A stretch of 64,000 nt of DNA, from contig NC_084666.1 in assembly GCF_028389875.1 (NCBI RefSeq), positions 65,666,422 to 65,730,421 of the forward strand. The letters are read 5' to 3'. Below are positions 23,401 to 34,500 of the stretch, in pieces. Position 1 is the stretch's first letter. Each line of letters opens with the position of its first letter. The DNA comes from Rhea pennata. Taxonomy: Eukaryota > Chordata > Aves > Rheiformes > Rheidae. A model generated the notes under the pieces. That model was not told the DNA's origin and did no database searches. It saw nothing but the letters and a program-made list of their open reading frames with translations. The translations under genes were made by a program, and so were the position numbers.

Positions 23401-26400
23401 TTGAGCTCTGCCTAGGGGTGAATGAAGAGCAAGTCGAGAGCTTATGGGTAAGGATTAAAGGGCAGGCTAACACAGGTGACACTGTTCGGGTGTCTACTAC
23501 AGGCCAGCAGATCAGGAAGAGAAAGTCTTTCTGTAGAGGCCTTCTACAGACAGCTGGAAGCAGCCTCACAGTCACAGGCTCATGGGGGACTTCAACCACC
23601 CTGCTATCTGCTGGAAGGACAACACAGTTAGGCAAAAGCAGTCCAGAAAGCTCCTGCAGAGCTCTGGTGATAACTTTCTGACACTGTGGTGGAGGAGCCA
23701 GTGAGGAGAGGTGTGCTGCTGGAGCTTGTACTAACCAACAAAGGACTAGTTGGAGATGTGAAGGTTGGGGGCAGTCTCAGCTGCAGAGATCATGAGATGG
23801 TGGAGTTCAGGATCCTGCAAGGAAGAAGCCGGGCAGTAAGTAGGATCACAACCCTGGACTTCAGGGGAGTAAACTCTGGCCTCTTCTGGGACCTATGTGG
23901 AGGAATCCCATCAGTTAGGGCCCTAGAAGGAAGGAGAGGTCCAAGTGAACTGGTTAATATTCAAGCATCCCTTCCTCCAAGCTCAGGAGCGGTGCATCCC
24001 TAGGAGTAAGAAGTCAAGCAAAGGGGGCAGGAGACCTGCAGAGATGAGCAAGGAGCTCCTGGCAAAATTTAGAACAGAATAGGGCTTCTTCAAATACATC
24101 AGTAGCAAGAGGAAGACTAGGGAGAACGTGGGCCTGCTGCTGAACGGGGCGGGGGCCCTAGTGACAAAGGATACAGAGAAAGCAGTGTCCCTAAGGGCTC
24201 AGTACTGGGTCCAGTCTTGTTCAACTTATTCATCAGTGACCTGGATGAAGGGACAGAGTGCCTCCTCAGCAAATATTTCATTGGAATAGTTTTATGTTCC
24301 TTAAGCTTCCATAGCCTTTGAAATGAAACCCCATTTATTGCATTTATCTGGGAATACTCTACAACTGCATGCATGAAAAAGGCACCACAAGAATTTTCAG
24401 TAATCTTTCCATCCATCCACTTGCAGTGGTCCGTATGCACAACACTTTTTTTTCCCCCACAGAATTTGCTAAGTGTTGCTGTAATCTAGTAGTCTCTATT
24501 GCCCTTTTCTCAGTTTTCCCAATAAACTACAAGCTCTTAAAAATAACTGTGAAGATAAGTATCTGAGTGATGCACAAAACGTTAGGTTTCCTGGACAACG
24601 GTGCTTGTTTGTCTTTTCTATCATTACTGTAACTAACAGTAAGTCAAAAGCTTAAGCAATTCTATTCTACCAGACAAGGTTGATCAAAACACTCATTAAA
24701 AAATAAAATTGCCTAGATAATCCAGTAAAGAAACACATTCAGTCCCAGGCCACAACAGAAGGATTAATCCTACTGGATGCCCAGTGTTCAGTTCTCACAC
24801 ATACCTTTCCCTGACTACTGTCTGAAAGAGCAGAATGCTCTGAGGGGAGCTGTTACAACAAACCTCACAAGACTGTCTCAGGAAGAGAGACCAGGAAAGC
24901 CAACTAATCAGGCACCCCTCTGACCTTGCACCATATCTGACAAACCCATGCAGCCACCTTTCAAGAATCACCTAGCATAGCTTCACTTACTCTTTTAATT
25001 ACCAGTATCAGAAAAGGCTAACAAACATTTCCGAAACTTTCACAAGATGCTGATAATTCTGTGATAAAGCCTTGAAGCTAAAAATTAGATTGCATCAGCT
25101 ACAGTTAGACAAACTAAGCCACGTTCCAGCCTCATTGCTCATACAGCAGTAACGGTATCATGTAAGAAATGTGGATTGAGATCATTGTTCTAGAACACCC
25201 CACCAAGAGAAATATGAATGCACTTTCTGACCTTTTGTGAAGAGCTGACTTGGAACACAGTTTAGAACAGAAAAACTTTGGTCATTGAAAAAACTTCCAA
25301 ATGAAGTATTTGACCTGATTGCTGGCACAAAGGTAGACCTCTAAAAACTACTCTGAACTCCAAAACAAATAGACATTCCAATAGGTGCACCACAAACAGA
25401 AGTAGGACACCCATCAAATGTGGTTTTTTTTTTTAGATGGATGAATGCAACTAGACTAAGATTAACACACAAGAAGGAAGAGTCTGGCATCAGAATTGCA
25501 TATCATTAAAAGAGACCAGCAACTGAACAGTAAGTGGCATCTCAATACATCATGAAGCCCCATAATACGGCATCTAAGTCAGAACACTCGCTAGGCCAGT
25601 AGTTTTGACTAAGAGAGAATCTTAACTAGTGAGGTTCACCCACATGAAAGAGGAACATGATAGCTGTAACCTCAAAAAAGGAAACTAGAAAAAAATCGGA
25701 ATATGAAGTACAGAAATATTATTTATCATGTTGTTATTTAGTATTTATACCACGATAACCACTGCTAAAGGGTTTTGTCCTCGCTAGCTAATGGTTTTAT
25801 TAACATGTATTTATGCTGGGTGTTTCTGCCAAGCCTCCAATTACACCACCTTGTACACTAATTGTAAACTGACTTGGTATTGTCACAAAACTGCCACAGG
25901 TTGATGCCTTCAGACAGAAAAATCATTGTGACCATGCCTCTAGGGTGCAGCAGACAAGATATTGTAATAAGAAGTTATAGCCCTTTGGATTAGGAGGGAA
26001 GAAAATCTTCAACCAAACTAATGCAACGATGTCTTCCCGCATCTGCAAGCTGCTCTGTGTTTTTGAAGCCATGCATACCTTTCTGAAGCAGGATGCAAGT
26101 CAACTCACAAGATTCTGTTCACTTTCACAGCTGATACTCAGAATTCAGCAATTATATTGATTCTGAAGATTCTTTATCAGTTCTGTTGCATGGGAATGGG
26201 CAATCTTTGGAGCTAGAAATGGTGAATAGAGTATCAAAGAGGTTAGTCTTCAAACTTGACTCGTGTTAGACAGAGATCAATCCAAAAGATAGCTCCTGGA
26301 AAGTATCAGGAACACCACTGAAACAAGAGTACTCAAAGATTTCCATGGAGCTGAGGCCACAGTCCTCAGTCCACTGTGATAGGGTCTATGAGATGATGCC

Positions 26401-29400
26401 TTAATTTTTATTCTAACGGTAACAAATCCAACAAAAAAGAAATATATTCAATGTGAACAGAAAGGGAAGAGCCCATCATTGTGAGTCAAATCAAAGTGAG
26501 TGGCCGATGCTTATAAGCCTCTTACTAACTAATCCTTTGTTCTCTTTCACTTTGATTTTGTCTTAGCTAATCTAGATAGAAATGCTATTATACAAACCCA
26601 AAAGCGGGTTTTTGAAGGTAACAGCTTACCTGCAAGCAGAAACTTTAACAAATGTTAATTGCAAGTCAAAATGAAGACTGGAACTGTGGTCACATATTCT
26701 TTAAACTGAGGAAATTCTTCAGGCAAATTCAAATTATTCACTCAGTTACATTCTCTTCAGAACTAACAAGCAGTTCTCTCCTAACTGTTCTCTTTGCTTA
26801 TTTGAATCTGTAAGAATGTCCTCCTTGATAAACAAACTAAACACAAAGGACTCCACACAACTCTAATATTCCTATTAGCTTATTCAACAGATAGGAAAGT
26901 GGACAGCAGATATAAAGGTGACAGTACTTTTAGGGATGTACCATACAGAAAATAAATTAAAAAGCCAAAAGCTATGGTCAGGTTAGCAAGCTGCTCTGCA
27001 AACAAATTAATTTTTCTGATGGGCTCTTAAGACTTATCATAGTCTCCCCTTTCTCCTTTCCCTCAATACTGTAAAGGATGATCCACAAAAATGCCCTCTT
27101 TCTGTCCGACAGCTTTTCACATTAAAGTCCCTCCTAACATACAATGGAGATGTGAGACTTCCCACACAGTGCTACATCATGTTTACAGAAAGGGGACTGT
27201 TACTAGCACCTAGATCCTTAGAGGGATCTAGACATTCTCACTTCTGATCATGTTATTTTGAGGTTAAGCTCTACACTGGTTTAATGAAATGTACCTGTAT
27301 AAAAAGCAAATTCAGCATGAGACAACTTGGTTCATTTCAGTGAACTTGAGAAGGGAAGGATAAAGCAGGCATGAGAACAAACTGAAACAGGTTTCTGAGC
27401 AACAGCAGCATGATGATTTAGATATCTGGTATCAAACCCAAGGTCAAACGTATCATTTCTTTCCTCCCTGATGGCTTTTACCTTCAGGAGTTTGGCACTG
27501 GATATTAAGCATTTGTCTTTTCCCAAGCAAGCAGTTTTCCATTATGGTTTGGTGATGGCACAACAGACAATGGGGTGTCTCAAGATTTTTTTTTTTTTTT
27601 AAGCACAGTACAATATCACATACAAGTCCTGTAGTTTGTTTAGTCTCTCATTTTTACAATTAATACATTAAGGGAACTGAGGTTGCCGCTACCTGGAAGC
27701 TAATATAAACCTGGAAGGTTTATAGAAGCAATACAGGTGCTAACAACCAAAGCACTATACTGTTCTAGATTTGGGTCCCAGCCTGCCTTTGCATACAAGG
27801 TCAATGCCAACAAGTGTTTTATAGAGTTGGTCCTTGTCTGAAGTTCAATAGCTGCCACAAAAGGACAAATACACTACGGCATTTTAAGATCAATATTATT
27901 TCTCATCTTCCAAACAGAAGCAAAGGAAAATGCATGACATTTTTGATATGTTGTTTTCCAAAGAATATGATGTTCTGTAATTTGTGATAGTAGTAAACAC
28001 AAAAGGGAATACTAATCTTTTCTTATCCTTTTGTTTGTCTGATAGCATTTCATTAACCATACTCAACTGATACAATCGCTGTAATCACCTTTTTCCTCCT
28101 GGTTTCAAATACAAACTTTTGCACTGTGTGTATACCTTACTTCTGAAAACATGATTTTAAAGGCAGAAATCCATTTATAAATCAGTGAGTTACTACTCAA
28201 CATTGTATAGTACAACTACTCAAAGTACGGTCATTAACCTGTTATCTAAAGTATCTGTAAGTTGCAACTGTGAAATAATTCCCAGAACTGGGAATTCCCT
28301 GCTCCAAGCACTTATGACCTTAGGAAAAGGCAGGCTAAGACCACACTAACAATATAAGTGGAACAGACAAGGATACAAAAATGATGACAAACTGTGAACA
28401 TTTGTTCTTTGCTTAATAAAGAAAATACCACACCGAGAAATATCTACCATGTCCCGCAATCTGTGATAAATTCTTAATTTTTAATCAGTGTCTTATTTAG
28501 TTCCATGTTTCTGAGTATCAGGTACTTAGAGAAACAAGAATGAAACATTAGAATGATGCAGGTCTGGGTGTAGATGAGAACAAAAATATTTAAATGAGTA
28601 TGAAGTTTTAATGACTTTTAAACATTACGAGAGGATCATTTTTAATTTAGATGCTAGGCTATGGTAGTGTAAAGCCTTCTTATTCCCTTTATACCACACT
28701 GGAAATATGGAGGTCTATATGACTGCATGTACTGGACTTTTGCATCTTTTTACCACCAAAGCCGTTTTACTGTCCTGTATCTTTCCAAAACTCACTCCAA
28801 CATGGTGAAAGGCCCTCCTTCCAAATCAGAGAGTCGAGGCATACTATCTGCCATAATCAGAAACCCACTCTGCTAGTCTGTGAAGCGCCCAATCTTTATG
28901 GTAAAACCCAAAGTGATTGCATCTTTTGAATATCTAGGGTAGCTGGTGTCCAGCTGTGACTGGGATGACAAACAATGTCATTTTCATTACCAGGTCATTC
29001 TCTCTACCACCCTAGGCTGCAAGGCTTACAAGGAAACAGCTATGAGCCAAGAGATTCCTTTAGCAAGGGAGAATCCTTTTGAAAAGCCTCACTAAGTTGC
29101 ATTACAGTATTCCGTAACGTTCAGTAACCTTGTAGGATTTTACTGTTTTCCATTTTCCTTTTTTTTTTTTCCTTTTAGAGGAAGATATCTAATTATAACA
29201 TTGGATATCAGTCTGATTGCTGAAAAAAATGAAAAAAGTGTCAAAGCTCAGAATGTTGTCTCTGTAGCTATATATTCTTACTTACACTTTATTCCTCTCG
29301 TTCAGAGTGGTTTAACACAAGAGCAGTCAAAGAAAACACTTAAGAATTAAAGACAGTGGATTTTTTCAGGCACATTCAGTAGATTCCTACCAGGTATCAA

Positions 29401-29584
29401 AGTAATTTCTGCTTTAGTTCCTTCTTTTGCCTGTGTTTATTATTTTTGGAACTGAAAACTTCACACGTTTGGTTTTGGTTGAAGATTTTGCTGGTTTGCT
29501 TCTGCTCCTCCTCCTTCAAATTCAAGCTACTATCTGTCAGCGGGGTGAACAACATAAAAGCAAGGCAGTTCCCCCTACAGATCA

Positions 29585-29637
<53 letters not shown>

Positions 29638-31203
29638 TTCTGACCAGAAGTTTTCAGAATAAGTTCTATTACTAAAGTTGAAGCTTTCATAAGGCCAGTT
29701 AGCATAAATCTTTCAGCCAGACTACACTTTTAAACCCCCTATGATGCTGTCACTTGTGCCCTAAAGATGGATGTGGTGTACACAAATACACCCAGTCTAG
29801 ACCTATTGTCTAGATGGACTAGACAATAATTCTGTTACAAAAGTGCGTCTGTCCAGGTAAGTGAAGTAAGAAGAGACTGAAGTCAAGCAGTATTAAGAAA
29901 TTTAAAGTACGATTGTGTTTAAAGGGGCAACAAGTTAAATAGGAAAGTGCCAAATGCTAGGGATATGAGAAACTCATTTGTTTACTGTAGCTTACTGTAT
30001 CCCTTCCCAACTTTCTGGCAGGTGAACCTCTACTGAATAAACATTTCTTCAGATAACAGAGTAGTTAGGGGCAGAGAAAAACAGTTCATTAAAATGTGTT
30101 TCCTTGTCTTGGGAAAGATAACAAAGTATCTCATGGAACTCCAGGTATACAAGCAATGTAAGCATGCTGGAAAAACAGTAAGACCTGGTTCTCGCTAAGT
30201 TGTGCCTGGTTCGATATGAAACTGTTTTCCAGCACTAATAAAGCTGTATAAATTAGTGGTGTAATACACACATATGGGATTGATTCTATGCTCTGAAGAA
30301 CTTCCAAAGAGTTTCTGTCACAGTCTTCCCCCCCCTTTTTTAAAACTCCCAAAATAATTGTGCCATTTGATACTGTACAACCACAAATGAACTTAGGCTC
30401 GGATGGTTCCAGTATGCAAAGTACTGCAGTGCACTGAACACCTGAAGAACTTGCTAGTATTTAGCATTTTGTTTTCTTTTTTTCTGCTGGTTTACTTTGT
30501 GCATAAGGCTATGGCTGACAGCTATTTTTTCTCCTTCACCCCAAAAAATCCTTATAAGAATGACTGAATAGAGAAAAAAAAAATTAAAAAATACCCTACC
30601 ACTGCATATGCAGTGGTCTCCCAGAAATACAGTTTTGTTCGTTAATTCAATACAGAGTCTGTCCTTAATTTCTTGTTTAAACGAAGAGGCAGGGCTTAAG
30701 CCTTACAGTTAAAATCTCATTTTGTGCATGCGCGAGGCCTCTGACTTGCTGGTACTTGTACAGAGAGATTTTCAGCAGAGCGTAAATGAGCTGGGGCCAA
30801 GAAGTCTGCTACGTTTCACCCTGTCGCTACTTTCCCCCCTGCGACTACTACTCATCTACCTACCGAGGCACCTTAAACCGTCTCCTCGGGTAACGTTACT
30901 TCTAAAGCAGTTAAACGGAGATTTAAAATTTGCTCCCCTCCTCCCCCCGCCCCGTAACCGGCGAGTTATGCAGCGCGGCAGAAGGCAGGCGCGCTGGAGC
31001 GAGAAGCGGCCGCCCGGGAGGGGAGGGGGGGGCGCAGGGGGTCACGCCGGCTGCGCCGGAGCTCAGCGGGGCGGGACGGCCGCCCCCCGCCCCCGCCTAC
31101 CTGTGAGGCGGAGGAAGCCGCTAACGCTCTCGGGCAGAGGCAGGCGCTTGAGGTACGCGGGCAGCTGCACCTTGACGATGCGGACCAGGCTCTCCAGCAC
31201 CAT
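20314..31203 (-). CDS. CISD2: CISD2 (NAF-1/Miner1) CDGSH 2Fe-2S protein, complete, three exons
   Basis: A NEET-family protein anchored in the ER and mitochondrial outer membrane. It carries a labile 2Fe-2S cluster and acts in Ca2+ homeostasis, autophagy and iron/redox balance; human loss causes Wolfram syndrome 2. Minus-strand exons 31203-31101, 21367-21156 and 20403-20314 join to 134 residues plus TAG. The N-terminus has [20 protein letters not shown], followed by the transmembrane helix [20 protein letters not shown] at about residues 41-60. The CDGSH domain has cluster ligands Cys98, Cys100, Cys109 and His113 in [17 protein letters not shown], and the C-terminus is [14 protein letters not shown]. 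The start context is strong (gccgccgccATGG). It is one residue shorter than the 135-residue human protein: LTKAYCRCW where human has LTKAAYCRCW. Intron 1 is 9.7 kb and intron 2 is 752 bp. Confidence 0.98.
20456..20494 (+). repeat. GT-rich microsatellite in CISD2 intron 2
   Basis: A run of GTGGG and GT units, which reads as a CA/CCCAC-rich tract in CISD2 pre-mRNA. It begins about 50 bases upstream of the exon 3 acceptor. Confidence 0.9.
21156..21367 (-). CDS. CISD2: CISD2 coding exon 2
   Basis: The acceptor is tctctctag and the donor is gtaaga, both on the minus strand. It encodes the transmembrane helix, the linker [13 protein letters not shown] and the first two cluster cysteines ([10 protein letters not shown]). 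The Ala-Ala pair of the human protein is a single Ala here. Confidence 0.98.
22550..24280 (+). mobile_element. CR1 LINE remnant (ORF1 and endonuclease parts, 3'-truncated)
   Basis: The order follows a CR1 element. First comes an ORF1 part resembling the esterase-like domain (about 22600-23030). The ORF2 endonuclease region follows (about 23180-24180), with the ETWW-type motif near 23275 and GDFNHP near 23590. At about 24190 the sequence jumps to the end of the reverse transcriptase region (cctggatgaagggacagagt) and stops near 24280. Most of the RT domain, the C-terminal part and the tail are missing. Many stops and frameshifts show it is dead. It lies antisense to CISD2. Confidence 0.85.
29593..29635 (+). 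repeat. Homopolymer of 43 A
   Basis: An uninterrupted A run, the longest in the window, in CISD2 intron 1 (poly-U in the CISD2 pre-mRNA). No recognisable retrocopy precedes it. Confidence 0.95.
31101..31203 (-). CDS. CISD2: CISD2 coding exon 1
   Basis: On the minus strand ATG is at 31203-31201 within gccgccgccATGG, which has G at -3 and G at +4. It encodes 34 residues, from [19 protein letters not shown] to [10 protein letters not shown], plus one base of a split Val codon. The donor is gtaggc. It sits inside a CpG island. Confidence 0.97.
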
Positions 31204-31372
31204 GGCGGCGGCCGTTGGAGGAGGAGGAGAGGGAGGATCAACGGCCACCAACGGCCCCCGCTGCGCCTTGCTGCGCCGGCTGCGCGCGCTTCGTCGCCGC
31301 TGCCGCCGCCGCGCCTGCGCCTGCGCGCCGCCCGCGCGGGCCCCGCCCTGCCCGCTGCGCTCCGCTGGGGCG

Positions 31373-31462
31373 GCGCTGGCGGCGGCGGTTGGGCGCGGGC
31401 GCTGGCGGCGGCGGTTGGGCGCGGGCGCTGGCGGCGGCGGTTGGGCGCGGGCGTTGGCGGCG
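31373..31462 (+). repeat. 26-bp GC-rich tandem repeat, about 3.5 copies
   Basis: Three full copies (31373, 31399, 31425) and a partial fourth (31451), each holding ggttgggcgcggg, which resembles an SP/KLF- or E2F-type GC box. It lies about 170 bases upstream of the CISD2 ATG, between it and the putative distal UBE2D3 exon. Confidence 0.92.
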
Positions 31463-31489
31463 GCGCGGGCGGCCGCTCCGCCGCGGTCG

Positions 31490-31536
31490 CCGTGACGGGA
31501 GCAGGGGCCGGCGCCGGGGGCGCCGCCGCGTCTCTG
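31490..31536 (+). ncRNA. UBE2D3: Putative distal non-coding first exon of UBE2D3
   Basis: Only the 3' boundary is supported by sequence: ctctg|gtgagt, donor at 31537. The start at 31490 is nominal. It is inferred from the CpG island and the known mammalian head-to-head arrangement. It is a 5' UTR exon if real, not a separate RNA gene. Confidence 0.35.
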
Positions 31537-34500
31537 GTGAGTGCTGCGCGGTCGCCCGGGCCTCGCCGCTGAGGCGGGTCGCGCTTGGCCGTCTAGCAAG
31601 GTGCGCGGGGCGGGGAGGAAAGGCAACTTTAAACGTGTGTCTTACGATCTGCAAGATCTTATCGTCAGCCTGGTCCATTAAAATCGCACTTCGTGTCAAC
31701 CGTCTTAAAATTATTGAAGTGAAAGAGCAAAAAAAATTTTCTCCAATAAATGTTTTTTTTTTTACATATGGCGCTGTAACTCTTCCAAGGTGGGACAGAG
31801 TGAGTAGTGAGAGATTTAATATTAGAGAGGGGCCCATCCACCTCGTGTTTGGCAATGGTTTGCATAGAGCAAGCTGTATCTCTAAACATACTCCGTTTTA
31901 TGTCGAGCAGATCATTTTGGCATTAAAAAATTGCCGCTGGATAGCCCATGAAAAAATGTGAAGTGTGTAAGCCATAAGGGGCAGTTCAGGCAATCCTGCC
32001 ATACCTGGAAGCTCTGCAGTACCCCGTTGGTTGTGAGCCCAACGCTGTTTGCGTCAAGACACTTTGCTGCTGTGAGTGAATAATCCTCAAGTGCTAATAC
32101 TATATTACACAGAGCACAGCATCTTCAGGAAAGCTGGGGTAACGTGATTCCCGTAGAAGACATGTATCTTCTCCCTTATGTGGTCTTGACTGGAGCACAG
32201 TTCTCTCTCCTCCTGCCCCAGTGTACACAACCACACCAGTGCTGCCTGCATCAGCTGTGGCCTTTTCCTCCCACGGGAGGAATATAGAGATTTGGGGGTA
32301 AGTGAAGAGGGTTGAGGAAAGCAATGACAGAGTAATTATGCTTCTCTCTTGAATCGATGGGTCCATATGTGGCTAAAAGAGTAATTATGCTCTCTGAATC
32401 AGTGGGCCTGAATTTGGCCGAATCTGCTCAGCAGTTACGTTTACCTTGCTTGTCTACAATGTACAAGCCCAGTGCTACATCAGTTTCATTAAAGTGATTT
32501 AATGATCCAGTCAGGACAATTTTAACCAGTAGTTAAAATGACCATAGAGAACTAAAGTAAAAAACAAACACTGAAAGCCAGGTTTAAGACAAACAAATCC
32601 AGCATATTTGTGCTTCTGGCCTGAATGTTACTTTCCGGTCTGTGACCCTGTATCAACATTTCCTGATGAATCATCTTCTTTAGCTAGTGCAAATATTCCT
32701 ACGATCTCTGAGTATCGTAGACTTTCCTGCCTCACCCAAGTTTATCCTTGTAGTGACTGTTTCTGATGTCCTAAGATGATTCGTTCTTGTGTCGGTAAAT
32801 GCCTGCTATTAGACAAGATAATGAAAGAGCAAAATGCTTGATTATTCTGCAAAGATTACAAATCAGATCTGTCACAATGTAACCTTCTTTGTGAATTTAC
32901 TGAAGGAAGAATACATAAGGCGAAGATGCGTAAGGTAAAACCTCCAGCTCTGAAACAAACAAGTTCACATTGAAATTAAGAGTCTCTGTCCTTCCCTCTT
33001 CCCTTTCTTCCACTCCTTTCAGCCCCTCTGGATGCTGCGATACTGAGAGACAGCTGACATTTCACTGAAGCTCCTGAGCCCTGCTGTGCTGCCTTTGGTT
33101 TGCACTCCACTCAGCACACTGCTAGATGATCTGCACTTGTTGCAGAGAGGAACCGTTCTCACTGTGTCTTGCCTGCATAGGTATCAGTTGAAATAAGTTA
33201 TGACTGCTTTTAGTATCTGAAAGGGTGAAGTCATAGTTATGGAAAAATTATAAAGAAAATAAAGAGATTCTCAACTGAAGAGGAGGCAAAAACAACAGTT
33301 TTCAGAAGATCTATGTTCGCTCTCTAACTCTGCTGCAGACTGTATTTGACTTAAGGGGAAAAATATAAGCTGCAGGCTTGTTCGGTCCTACAAAAGTGAG
33401 TAGGGTTTTATATGGTAGTCCATCTTCAAGTATCACATTATAGGGTAAGAGTGTTGAGTCAACATCAGGACATTTAACAGCCAGATGCAACATTTTTCTT
33501 CTGGTACATGTCTAACACCCTGCATGAACATTCTTATTCCACAGGCAGATTGCTTCCTTTGCATTTTACTTATGTCTGTTTAAATTTGTGTTGACAAGTC
33601 TTTTGAGTTTCAGTCCTCCTAGGAATCTTAAAAATCTTCTAAATCTTCTTTTTTTTTGGGGGGGGGGGGAACCCTCATTGCAGATTTAGCTTGGGTTTGT
33701 GAACTTCTAAAAGTAGAGTTTAGTCTGCTTATGTGTTTCATATAAATCTCAGACACTGAAACTCCAGTGTTGGCTAGGATATACGGGAGCCACTGTAATA
33801 AAAATAACATTGCGAAGAGCCTCAGCATACATACTTGAACAGAACCTAGGTCACCAAAACTAAAATATGAATATTGCTTTCAGGAGTAGGTATCCTCTAT
33901 CTCTGGTATTTTTCAGCTAGGGAGGACTTTAAAGATAAAATGCGGCATGGAACCCATATGAAGAGATCTACATAACTAGTGCAGACTCAGGTATTTTACA
34001 TGGAATTCCTAAAATACAGCCCAAAAAAGAACCAGCCCAGTTAGGTTACTACTATATATGGTTTTGATGAGAACAGTAGAAAAGTTAATGGTGCAAATGC
34101 AGATCCTATTTGGCACAATTAATTCTGCCAAGCGCAGTGTCACTAAAACAGTTGTATTGGTCCAGCTCAGAGACCCTGACAAGAAATAAGAGCTCTCGTC
34201 GGCATCCAAAAACTGGTCAGTCCAGGTCTAATGCACTGAGCATGGGTAAAGAGAAGCTGATTTTATTCCTCCTGTGTTACCCTTCATAAATTGGATTTAC
34301 TTAAGTTGTAAAATGAGATAGCACTTACTGGTTTGTCTAGAGCACATAAAGATTTGCAAAGGAAAAAAAAAGACTTTTATAAATGATTTTTCTCATTTAT
34401 TTAATTTTACCAAGTACATACCAGCAAAGATAAAAGATGAAAGAATCTGAGTTAGGAGACATAAAATCCTCCTATCTCTAAAACAGGCCTAAGTAACATA

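Larger units (their letters stand above)
21368..31100 (-). other. CISD2 intron 1
   Basis: AT-rich intron with a plus-strand CR1 remnant (about 22550-24280), a run of 43 A (29593-29635), a small inverted repeat (29804-29828) and no other recognised gene. The rest holds only chance open frames. Confidence 0.85.
30940..31620. promoter_or_regulatory. CpG island: CISD2 promoter, probably bidirectional with a distal UBE2D3 promoter
   Basis: Strong GC and CpG enrichment flanked by AT-rich DNA, covering CISD2 exon 1. On the plus strand the island ends with cgtctctg|gtgagt at 31529-31542, a good donor for a non-coding exon running away from CISD2. In human, as I recall, CISD2 and UBE2D3 start head to head within a few hundred bases. 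A 26-bp GC-rich repeat fills 31373-31462. No TATA box is evident. Confidence 0.75.

Noticed and set aside
29397-29705. Open frames with long Phe or Lys runs
   Set aside because: They are the translated 43-base A run; no real protein.
31241-31330. tgcgcctgcgcctgcgcg as a possible NRF1 site near CISD2
   Set aside because: It lacks the central GCGCA-Y-GCGC pattern; it is more likely part of the general GC-rich repeats.
30722-31961. Open frames of 187-257 codons in the CISD2 CpG island
   Set aside because: They are low-complexity Arg/Ala/Gly-rich frames caused by GC-rich repeats. The real coding part is 31101-31203 on the minus strand.
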